64,000 bases of DNA from Arabidopsis thaliana (lineage: Eukaryota; Streptophyta; Magnoliopsida; Brassicales; Brassicaceae): NCBI RefSeq assembly GCF_000001735.4, contig NC_003076.8, positions 22,447,835-22,511,834 on the forward strand, written 5' to 3'. This document shows, one piece after another, positions 13,248 through 21,718 of the stretch. The notes beneath the pieces are model-generated. The model was not told the DNA's origin. It worked only from the letters and a program-made list of their open reading frames with translations, and did no database searches. How positions within the stretch are numbered: the first letter of the stretch is position 1; the number at the start of each line of letters is the position of its first letter. The position numbers and the translations under genes were made by a program.

Positions 13248-13860
13248 AGAACTAAGCTGAGGACAAATCTCTCTATGGGGCTGCAAACATCGCTGGATCT
13301 TGACAAGATCTTGTCTTGCATCTGAAGTTACAATGTTTTTATATTTCGTTAAAAGTGAATTTACAATGTTTTCAAGTGTTCTGTTCCAAATAAATAACAA
13401 AGTTTTAATGATTAGATTCACCTTGTGTATGTAGAAGAACCGTGTGCTATACGTTAATCAAAAAGGTTAAGTACTAGTTTTTTTTGTCCTCGAGTATCCA
13501 AAACCTAACTCACCATCATGCCTTTCTCCATGAAGAGAATCATACTAAGAAACTGCGAAAAACAGAGAACTGTTCACGTGTCATGGTTATAAACCATAAT
13601 TCTTGGTAAAAATCTGATTGCTAACTTGTGGTAATAGAAGATAGGCAACACAATTCACTAGCAGTGGATAGTGCTACACAAGCTTTCTTTAGCTCTTTTG
13701 AAATTGGTGACTTGCATAATACGGAAGCAAATCACAAAACCATAGACTTGTCCTTACATGACAAGAAGACAGTGACTTGACAAGGACAAAACAAAATACA
13801 ACGACCAAAAGCCATCGGTGAGAAAATATCTCCCATAGTTGTCCCCTTTTTTGTACATTT

Positions 13861-13949
13861 CAACTCAAAAGACGACTTGACTAAAAAGACACGTGAGTCG
13901 CTTTTAATAGTTTCCACTTAGCATTAACGTTGCTAAAAAATAAGCTCAT
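13861..13949 (+). promoter_or_regulatory. Conserved promoter block of the LTP cluster, copy 2 (pseudogene)
   Basis: CAACTCAAAAG at 13861-13871 is followed by GACGACTTGACT, which contains a W-box-like TTGAC. AAGCTCAT lies at 13942-13949. Spacing to the start codon (145 bp and 64 bp) resembles that of the other copies, so the dead gene still carries a recognisable promoter. Confidence 0.6.
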
Positions 13950-14005
13950 TAGATTTAAGGGTTTTACAATAGAGTTGAGAGAGAGAGAAGATTAAAAAAG
14001 AGAGA

Positions 14006-14322
14006 ATGTGTAGGAACAATATCCTGATGCAATTTGCAGCTCTTGCGATGGTTTTAACGGCTGCAATAATGGTGAAAGAAGCTAGAAGCATTCCCATTTG
14101 CAACATCGAGACAAATGACTTGGTCAAATGTCATCCAGCTTTCACTGGAATTGAAACAACCCGCCACCTCCGGGACCTGACTGTTGCGCATTGGTCAGAG
14201 CCGCTAATCTACAATGCCTTTGCCCGTACAAGCCTTATCTCTCCAGGTTTGGGATTGATCCATCTAAAGTCAGGCCTCTACTAACCAGATGTGGTGTAAA
14301 CACTCCTCCCTCCTGTTTCTAA
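14006..14322 (+). pseudogene. Frameshifted LTP copy 2
   Basis: The start (MCRNNILMQFAALAMVLT) and first 49 or so residues match LTP copy 3 closely, including signal peptide and the first two cysteines. Near 14146-14152 an extra 5 bp (TTGAA) compared with copy 3 shifts the frame. Downstream, the next frame reads GPDCCALVRAANLQCLCPYK and ends with CGVNTPPSCF and a stop at 14320-14322, so the rest of the eight-cysteine domain is intact apart from this shift. The unshifted frame runs to a stop at 14282 without the CC and CLC motifs. One insertion therefore kills the gene, and the loss looks recent. An RNA could still be made. Confidence 0.85.
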
Positions 14323-14329
14323 GGTAAAT

Positions 14330-15583
14330 ATCATAGTAACCGCAGGATTTTGCTGTTCTTTTCTGCAAAGAAAGAAAAGTCTTACGTTTGTTTTGTTGTT
14401 CCTTGTGTAACACGCAGATTGAAGAACTGCGCTGAACAAAGGCCGTATGCCGCAGCTTTGTCTCGATCTGATGAAGTCTCTTAAGTTATAATATGCCTTT
14501 TCGTGTTTAATTCGAATAAATCGGCAACTTTGCAATATGATAACTGTATTAACTTTTACTCTCAACTTTCAACTTTCGAGTCTTAAGGGAAGACGGAATT
14601 ATCATGGGCTTTTAAAAGGCTTTATGCTACGAAACACACTATCCTCGTTTAAGCCCATATTGTATGATCCAAATAATATTGGTCAGCTATTTGCCTATTT
14701 CCCACTTTCAGTCCTCGAGAAGGAAAATGAAGTTGACTGAGAATACTAACAATGTTTTTCCTAATCTTTTACTAGGTTTTCTTGTATTTAAATTAGATTC
14801 ACAAATTTTTCACTCGTAAACAAACTCCTTCGAAGGAATATTAAAAGTAAAATAAAAAAATAAGAAATAAAAGAATTGCAATGAAAAAGAGTTGGTTAGA
14901 AATAAACCCAACAATAAAAACTTTTATTGAGATGTGCATTGTGCAGTATGTAACAGAGCACGCCTTTTTCAAAACACACGTTTTCGGGAAATGTATATAT
15001 GAGAAACTAACACCTATACAATAGGGAAAGAAAATAAGCTGCAAAAACCGATTTAGCCATATTCGTATAATATAGCTAATAATATTGTATGACAAAGGAG
15101 AATTTAAATTTTAGTGTCGTCCTCTTTCACTTGTATCTCCTTTTGATTCATGGAGATTCCATTCCATAGCTAAGCAAGCGCTTTGTAATTGGGAGGCTTT
15201 ATCCCCTGCTCACCTGTTTTAAGTTTTAATGGAATTTCTAATGGTTTCGACAAAAAGAAAATGTATATATTGTATGACAAAGGAGACTTTAAATTTTAAT
15301 GTGATCCTCTTTTACTTGTATTTACGTCACAACTGTACAAGTGTCAGTCGCAACATTTATAAGTGTAAAGTGATGCTCACTCTTTTTTTCTTTTCCCAGA
15401 TCATCATTACTAGTAGACTAGTACGTAGCCTATCCCTTCCAGCTGTTTAAGAAAAGAATAAAAATCTTTCGAAATATAGAATTTGTAAAAACGATAAACT
15501 TATATTTGTACGTCTTTCATTTCACTCAATTAATGTTGTTGTTGAAGATATGGTAAACTTTCTAGAATTTCAAAGTTTTATTA
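14330..15583. other. Intergenic DNA after LTP copy 2
   Basis: The first 150 bp correspond to the LTP 3' UTR/intron region seen after copy 3 (a cgcag acceptor near 14416). The rest is AT-rich. It includes two similar stretches with tatattgtatgacaaagg (about 15080 and 15268), which suggests a small local duplication. No gene seen. Confidence 0.4.
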
Positions 15584-15815
15584 GAGCATCATTAACAATG
15601 AGTTCTTAAAAAGTTTTAAAAATCTCTTAAAATATTATATAAAATAAAATATAAATAAAAAATAGAAAAGGGTTCTTAAAAATATAAAATTGGTTTTTAA
15701 TTAAGAGATTTTTGATATACTCTCTCTTCTTATTAAAATCCCTTAATATTTAATTATTATTTTGAACATCATAAATGTTAAGAATTTTACTAAGAACCCA
15801 TCAAGAAGGATGATC
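15584..15815. mobile_element. MITE with about 25-bp terminal inverted repeats and TTA target duplication
   Basis: The left end begins GAGCATCATTAACAATGAG and the reverse complement of the right end begins GATCATCCTTCTTGATGGG. About 18 of 25 terminal bases match, both running into GTTCTTA. TTA flanks each side (15581-15583 and 15816-15818). The 232-bp interior is AT-rich and non-coding. A 3-bp TTA duplication is typical of PIF/Harbinger (Tourist-like) elements, so that family is the best guess. The ends have diverged, so the copy is not recent. Confidence 0.7.
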
Positions 15816-15959
15816 TTAGTAATCTATATATATATATTTTTGCAGCCATTTTGTGAAATAAATCATAGAGTTGAGACTTATTTACAATGGCTGCCATTGA
15901 CTATTAATTATTGATTTTTTTCCAGCAATAAATTGATTAACAAATTAAAAATATTCTAA

Positions 15960-16367
15960 ATATATTCGGCAACTATTTAAAACAAAAAATGTTTGACAAA
16001 CAAAAATATAATTGCAATCCCTTAAAATGAGCAAAACCCACCTAAATATATTCTTTATTTATCCAATAAATTTTTTTCTCCAAAATTTGAACTAGATTTT
16101 GACAACTATTTTAAACAAATATTTGTTTGATAAACCAAAATACAATTGCAATCCCGTAAAATATTTATTTTAATTATATATTTAAATTAGCGGTGTACCG
16201 CGGTTTTTTTTTACGGGACGGATTTGGCGAGACGGGTTTGGTAGGACGTTACTTAATAACAATTGTAAACTATAAAATAAAAATAAATAGATTTAATTTG
16301 CAAACTTTTATATATACTAACTTAAAAAATAAGTTGTCCCCGCGATATACCGCGGGTTAAAATCTAG
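15960..16367 (+). mobile_element. Helitron-like remnant with 3' hairpin and CTAG end
   Basis: The right end has a GC-rich palindrome (stem CCCGCG 16339-16344 with CGCGGG 16351-16356, 6-base loop). It is followed 7 bases later by CTAG (16364-16367) and then T, which is the classic 3' terminus of plant Helitrons (hairpin plus CTRR, inserted before T). Inside are GC-rich patches (accgcgg near 16197) and an imperfect direct repeat of about 60 bp (about 15967-16028 and 16099-16163, sharing the ttgcaatccc core). The 5' TC end is not certain, so the left border is approximate. No helicase gene: non-autonomous. Confidence 0.65.
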
Positions 16368-16915
16368 TTGGTAATGTGTAAGTACATAGATTATACGATT
16401 TGGTTTGGAGAAAGACCGTATACAACCAACATAGTTAATTAAGCTATAATTAGAGTATAAATAGAGGTTAACCATTAGTTATATACCCCATAAAACTTTT
16501 AGTCTGATATCATAAACTATATATTCATTTCTTTTTACTTTTTGGTCAAATTAATATACAACTAATTAAGTATATCATTCAAATAAAAGTAAAACAAGAT
16601 TCGAAAACCAAGGTTATTGGAAGGAGATGGTTAAAAGAAACATAGATATACCATGCTATTATCTTTATAAATTATAACACCTGAATAAATAGATTACCAG
16701 TTATGGTTCCTGTCTAGTAAAAGGTAAAGGTTTCCCGCAGTGGAAATAGATGTTGATCCAGTAATCAGAGATTGATATAAGAAAGGCGGTTTGTATCTTC
16801 TAATCAAAGAGAAAAATCATAATAGAAAATCAGAGAAACATGAGAATTGAGAAGAATATCAAAGTCTTTGAGTGGTGTGGCTAAAACCACCGTTTCTAAG
16901 TCTAAGGGACATGCC

Positions 16916-17365
16916 ATGGCATCAAGCCAGTGGTACTCTCCAGTTCCTCTTTCGCAGGATGATGATCTTGAAGAAGAAGAAGATGAGAAAGAAGAAGAAG
17001 AAGTAGAAGAAGAAGAAGAAGAAGAAGAAGAAGAAGAAGACGAAGAAGGTGAATGGTCGCTCAAGAAGAAGGTGTACGTTGCTTTCCCCAAGAGCTTCGG
17101 CGGTGGCTTTTTGGTCGATAGGAAGAAGGAGACCAAGATATCCACGGTGGACAAGTCTTCTTTTGGGCAAGGGACCCACATGGACTACGTTGACTATGGA
17201 ACAAGCAGTGGGAAAAGCAACGAGCAAAACACCATCAAGGAAGAGGAGAACAAAATACCTGAGTATGGTGGTTGCAACGGTTGCCCAGGATGCATTCGAT
17301 GCGGATGTCGAGGATGTAGCGGTGGCTGCCGTTTTTGCCCCGGTTGCTGTGCGTGCCAGTACTAA
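16916..17365 (+). CDS. Unknown protein: poly-Glu segment plus 11-cysteine Gly-rich tail
   Basis: I do not recognise a family. The best start is ATG 16916 in a strong context (gccATGGc), giving 149 aa. The frame is open upstream only through non-ATG codons. Layout: a short N-terminus (MASSQWYSPVPLSQDDD); an almost pure Glu run at about residues 18-45, encoded by a GAA microsatellite; a hydrophobic/basic middle (KKKVYVAFPKSFGGGFL); a polar linker; and a final 30 or so residues with 11 cysteines in C-x2-C/G-C spacing (GGCNGCPGCIRCGC, CRFCPGCCACQY). The tail could bind metal or be heavily disulfide-bonded. No signal peptide or membrane segment is seen. It sits between the Helitron-like remnant and a DUF295 gene. 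Confidence 0.65.
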   Translation: MASSQWYSPVPLSQDDDLEEEEDEKEEEEVEEEEEEEEEEEDEEGEWSLKKKVYVAFPKSFGGGFLVDRKKETKISTVDKSSFGQGTHMDYVDYGTSSGKSNEQNTIKEEENKIPEYGGCNGCPGCIRCGCRGCSGGCRFCPGCCACQY

Positions 17366-17883
17366 TTTAAAAGAAATTCACCGTAACCTAATTATCATTC
17401 TGTTGTAGTTTTAAATTATTGTTTTTTACTTTTCTTTTGTCTTAAATGTATTTTTTTCGCTTTTGTTTCTTGTGTTATTTAGTACTAGTATTGTGTAATG
17501 TTAATTTGCATTATACTATTACTCCTCTAAATAATCTTCTGACACAAACAATTAAATTTAAAAAACATTATAACAAAGTCAAAACAACATAGTCATAATG
17601 GTCTTTTAAACAATGTAATATTTCAAACAACAAATCAATTTAAACATAAGCCTTTCCAAATGGGCCTGACGAACTGAAGCGCGTGGCCGGTATGTAGTTG
17701 GGTTCTGCGGAAAAAATGAGAACTACATATGAAAGCTTTCCATTTCTGGGGATTTCGCATCTCGAGTTCATTGAGGGAAATGGAAAGAAGAAAAAAACAA
17801 TCTTTGGAAAGTTTTCTAATTATAAGAGAGAAGAGCAATTAGGGTTTTTTTGGACGTAGGAACGAGAAAAAAAATATATAAAT

Positions 17884-19155
17884 ATGGCTCTGTTCTTCAG
17901 CCGAATCTCAAAGCTTTCTGTAAGATACTATCTTTGTTCCTATGTCATACAGTACTTTCTTTGATTCTTGGTTACTAAGTCCGATGTTTGGTTCATGGAA
18001 ATTGACAGGGACGCAGGAACAATGCTCGTTTCTTCTCATCATTGCCTCCGTCCCCATGCTTGGTGCTGACCACTAAGAAGTTGCGAGGGTCTCCAGAGGA
18101 GGGCCTAATCGTGCATCACAAGTTATTCGAACCGGCTACGGAAAAAAAAGTGTACGGCAATGAGAAGAAGTATCCCAAAGAGCTTCATGGAGCTCCGCTT
18201 CTGGGAGCATCGAAAGGTTGGGTCGCTTTTTTCAAGGAGAAAGACATTAGTGTGCATCTCACGGATCTGTACAAGCCTTGTGTCTCATCTCCAAGAGTCA
18301 TATCATTACCATCACTCAAGCTCGACTATAAACCCGCAACTCATGCCACGGAAGTGTGTCTCTCTTCGTCTGATCCTGTCCAAGACGACTATTACGTGGC
18401 TGCAAAGTTCAATGACTATCACGTAAGTGTATGTAGGCCTCGTTGGGACTCTGACTGGACTCACAACGAGACCGGTTACAGTCTTTTACCAGCCTCTGAG
18501 CTCATGTACTCCAAGAGAGACAAAGCCTTCCACTTTACGAGTTTTAAGGGTCTCTACATGGGTTCTCTGTATCTCAGTAAAAAAGACGAGATCAAGTATA
18601 AAGAGATACGCCTTAGAAACCTGCCTAAGATTCCAGAGGCAGGTTGGGAGATGTTGGATAAATGTTCCATGACCAATCACTTAGTGGATTCTCCCTCTGG
18701 TGAACTTTTCTTCATCAAGTGGTACGTATTTATTTAAGATTGTTCGCTACTTTTACTCAATCAAAGCAGAGTAGAGAGATATTGAGCTACTTGTTTCTCT
18801 GTCTAGGTACACACAGTGTATTCACAAAGAGGACGAAGATGGGGATTTGGAATGTCTCCACAGCAAAACTAAGCGGTTCATGGTCTTTAGGCAAGATGGG
18901 ATGAGCAAAGACTTTGGTTACACTGAAGATATTGGAGATCTCTGCATCTTCCTTGGCAAGAGTGAAGCCTTCTGTGTCACGGCAAGTTTGTACCCAGGGC
19001 TCAAACCTAACTCCATCTATTACCTTGGCCCTAGATTTGGTTCTTACGATCTAGCTTCTGGTACAAACAGTTCCTTCACGTTCGATCGCTTTGGTAAACC
19101 CTCGCTTGTTGTCCCTTACTGGATCCATTCGACATCTTCTCTGAGCTCTAGCTAG
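17884..19155 (+). CDS. DUF295-family protein, probable organelle-targeted
   Basis: Three exons join in frame: 17884-17919, 18009-18721 and 18807-19155, giving 365 aa. The N-terminus (MALFFSRISKLSGRRNNARF) is rich in Arg/Ser and hydrophobics with no acidic residue, like a mitochondrial presequence. The body matches my memory of DUF295 proteins: an F-box-related kelch-like beta domain with LGASKGWVAFF, LPSLKLDY, FHFTSFKGLYMG, FFIKWY, FRQD and a C-terminal YYLGPRFGSYDLASGT. DUF295 has expanded strongly in Brassicaceae and many members are organelle-targeted; their biochemical role is not known. No F-box motif is visible at the N-terminus. It interrupts the LTP array on the same strand. Confidence 0.85.
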
Positions 19156-19216
19156 TATCTGGGCCTGCCTTGTGCTTTTGTGTCTAATATTGTTCTTTTC
19201 TGGATCCTTGTACTTG

Positions 19217-19244
19217 TTAGGGTTAGGGTTTGGGTTTGGGTTTG
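19217..19244 (+). repeat. Short telomere-like repeat
   Basis: TTAGGGTTAGGG is followed by TTTGGG units. This resembles the plant telomere unit TTTAGGG but is degenerate. It lies about 60 bp after the DUF295 stop, probably in its 3' UTR, and such short interstitial stretches are common in Arabidopsis. Confidence 0.6.
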
Positions 19245-19559
19245 TGTGTGATTTGAAGATTTGAATTTAATAATTTATTTATGAACGTTATTATGTATGC
19301 CACAAGGCCTGGAATAATCCAGAGGTGCTTCTTAAGTTCCAACGACTCATAAATTCCTTAGATCGTTTCATTTTCAATGACTTGTTCTTACGTGACAAGA
19401 AGACAGTCTCTTGATATTCTTACACAGAAAACTACACGACTTGACAAGGACAAAACAAGATAAAACGACCAAAAGCCATTAGTCACGCAAAAGGAACAAG
19501 CTCTGTAATTTACCAACTGGAGACTAAAAGTCTACCACATTTGTCTGTTTGTTACAATT

Positions 19560-19656
19560 TAACTCAAAAGACGACCGACTTGGCTAAAAATACCCGTGAG
19601 TCTACCTTGTACTAGCTCTCACTTCTCATTAATCTTTCCTTGTATAATAAGCTCAT
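19560..19656 (+). promoter_or_regulatory. Conserved promoter block of the LTP cluster, copy 3
   Basis: TAACTCAAAAG at 19560-19570 lies 166 bp before the ATG. TATAATA at about 19643 and AAGCTCAT at 19649-19656 lie about 80 bp before it. Upstream (19380-19490) the similarity to the flank of copy 2 continues (ttacatgacaagaagacag and acaaggacaaaac type segments), so copies 2 and 3 share a long duplicated promoter. Confidence 0.6.
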
Positions 19657-19725
19657 TACATGTAAGAGTTTCACATATCACAACAGAGTTGAGTGAGAAA
19701 GAATAAGGGATTAGAAAAAGAGAGA

Positions 19726-20040
19726 ATGGGTAAGGACAACACCAGAATCCTCATGCAATTTTCAGCTCTCGCGATGGTTTTAACAGCTGCAATAATGGTG
19801 AAAGAAGCTACAAGCATTCCCGTTTGCAACATTGACACAAACGACTTGGCGAAATGCCGTCCAGCCGTCACTGGAAACAACCCTCCACCACCGGGACCGG
19901 ACTGCTGCGCAGTGGCCAGAGTTGCTAATCTACAATGCCTCTGCCCGTACAAGCCTTATCTCCCCACTGTCGGGATAGACCCATCTAGAGTCAGGCCTCT
20001 TCTTGCCAATTGTGGTGTAAACAGTCCTTCCTGTTTCTAA
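19726..20040 (+). CDS. DIR1-type lipid-transfer-like protein (LTP copy 3)
   Basis: 104 aa from ATG 19726 (MGKDNTRILMQFSALAMVLT); the frame extends upstream only by non-ATG codons. A signal peptide of about 30 residues is followed by the eight-cysteine motif: VC, KC, CC, QCLC, NC, SC, with NNPPPPGP before the CC pair, ending SPSCF. It is the closest relative of the frameshifted copy 2. A 3' UTR intron is possible: gtaaaaaa follows the stop and a cgcag acceptor lies near 20135, in the same place where copies 1 and 4 splice within the last codons. Secreted, lipid-binding fold; ligand unknown. Confidence 0.92.
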   Translation: MGKDNTRILMQFSALAMVLTAAIMVKEATSIPVCNIDTNDLAKCRPAVTGNNPPPPGPDCCAVARVANLQCLCPYKPYLPTVGIDPSRVRPLLANCGVNSPSCF

Positions 20041-20680
20041 GGTAAAAAATCAAAGTAACCTCAGGATTTTCTCACTTGTTTATGTAAAGAGAGAAAATCT
20101 TACGTTTGTTTTGTTGTTCCTTCTGTAACACGCAGCATGAAGAACTGAGCTGAAGTCAGGCCCAGTCTCCCACAGACTTTGTCTTGCCCTGAAGTCTCTA
20201 AGCTATAAATATGTCTTTTGCTGTTCTGATTCGCATAAATATCAACTTTGCAGTGATTTTTCAGTCACCTTATCTATTATATAGATGAACCATGTTCTAC
20301 TATTAATGAAATGAAATAAAGTACTTGTTTTTTTGCTAACTCCATTGTGTACTACTTTCTTGAGTATTTAAAAATTGACTCCTTATGTATCTTCCGTGCA
20401 AAGAACCCAAATCATAATATTAAGAGATGTAAAATACATTTGACAAATAACAAAATAACTAGGCATTTGTAGTTGACAATATTTGAAAGTGACTACACAA
20501 TATGATAGCATCTTAACATTACTTTTTAGATCTAATGTTGTCTTAATCCATTACTAGTAATGTCGAAATGTACTCTGTTTCTCACATTTTTATTAAATTT
20601 TCATTTATGAAAAGAGAGAGATAGAGCAAAAAAAAAGCCAATAAGTCTCCCACATGTCTCTTTGCAACTTGCAGATATTT
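20041..20680. other. Intergenic DNA between LTP copies 3 and 4
   Basis: The first 240 bp are the copy 3 3' UTR and its possible intron. The remainder is AT-rich (many poly-A/T runs, gagagagatagag near 20614) up to the conserved promoter block of copy 4. No gene seen. Confidence 0.4.
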
Positions 20681-20828
20681 CAACTCAAAAGACGACTTGA
20701 CTTGACTTAAGGTCCATATCATACTTATGGTTGAACCAAGAAAAAAAAAGAGACGACTAGACTAGTAGAAGACTAATGAGTCTGCAACCCATACCATACG
20801 CTCAATCTAACTTGTATAATAAGCTCAT
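20681..20828 (+). promoter_or_regulatory. Conserved promoter block of the LTP cluster, copy 4
   Basis: CAACTCAAAAG (20681-20691) is followed directly by GACGACTTGACTT, identical to copy 2 over its first 12 bases and including a W-box-like TTGAC. TATAATA lies at about 20815 and AAGCTCAT at 20821-20828, 43 bp before the ATG. Confidence 0.6.
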
Positions 20829-20863
20829 TAGATTTAAGGATCATATGGAATAGTCAAGAGAGA

Positions 20864-21299
20864 ATGGATACGAACAATACCAGAACTGTGAAATTTGCAG
20901 CTCTTGCAATAGTTTTAGCCGCCTTGGTGTTGATGGAAGAACCTACGAGCATTACCGCATGTAACATCAACGCAAACCATCTGGAAAAATGTCGTCCAGC
21001 CGTAATTGGAGACAACCCGCCATCTCCAATCAAAGAGTGTTGTGAACTCCTCCAAGCCGCTAATCTGAAATGCATCTGCAGATTCAAGTCTGTTCTCCCC
21101 GTTTTAGCGGTTTACCCATCTAAAGTCCAGGCTCTTCTGAGCAAATGTGGCCTGACAACAATCCCTCCTGCTTGCCAAGGTAAAATCAAAATACCATTAA
21201 GATACTAAAAACCGGTAGACTAGTAGGATCCCAATATGAAGTATGAAGTAAAAAAGGCTTACGTTTTGCTGTTCTGTAAGTGCAGCTTTGAGGAACTGA
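20864..21299 (+). CDS. DIR1-type lipid-transfer-like protein (LTP copy 4)
   Basis: Starts at ATG 20864 (MDTNNTRTVKFAALAIVLAA). A signal peptide is followed by the eight-cysteine motif: AC, KC, CC, KCIC, KC, AC, with a DNPPSPI segment before the CC pair. Splicing 20864-21179 to 21286-21299 (donor gtaaaa, acceptor gtgcag) gives 109 aa ending ACQALRN. Reading through gives a slightly longer tail (GKIKIPLRY). Copy 1 has the same intron position, so copies 1 and 4 look like one subgroup and copies 2 and 3 another. The gene converges on NHX3 with about 420 bp between stops. Confidence 0.9.
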
Positions 21300-21718
21300 G
21301 ATGGAGACAGACCGTTCTAGCAGACTTCACTCGAACTTGTCCTGCAACTGATCTGAAGTCTTACAATATGTCTTATGTTCCGATCCAAATAAATTACAAA
21401 CTCGCAGTAATAATCGCAGCTTGTGTATATAGAAGAACCTTGTTGTATACATTTAACAAAAACTTTAAGAAACTGTTTTAGCTAAACCAACTATCCTACT
21501 TTCTTGACTATAAAAAAAACTAACTCATCATGATTTCCCCGCGGAGAACCCGGATCAATTCTGCAACACAAAAAGAGAGAATTGTTCGCTTATCATGATG
21601 AATATTGTAGGCACCTCTTCCCGGATGTACTTATTAATTCCGGTTACACATTATTGATCAAGTGAGGTGCGTTTGCTGCAAAATGTATAAATTTGTGTGG
21701 TAATAATGGAGGGTATAC
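21300..21718. other. Convergent 3' region between LTP copy 4 and NHX3
   Basis: Contains the 3' UTR of LTP copy 4 and of NHX3. The part at about 21505-21600 (aactaactcatcatg, then gagagaattgttcgc) resembles 13496-13590 after LTP copy 1. The duplication unit of the LTP genes therefore includes several hundred bp of 3' flank. Confidence 0.5.

Noticed and set aside
16847-16915. N-terminal extension of the Cys-rich protein starting at 16847
   Set aside because: The codon is TTG, not ATG; the first ATG in this frame is 16916 and has a strong context.
16804-17227. Minus-strand Ser- or Phe-rich frames opposite the acidic protein
   Set aside because: They are complements of the GAA repeat.
19217-19244. 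Interstitial telomere or chromosome-fusion site
   Set aside because: Only a few degenerate units, in a probable 3' UTR; too short to mean a fusion.
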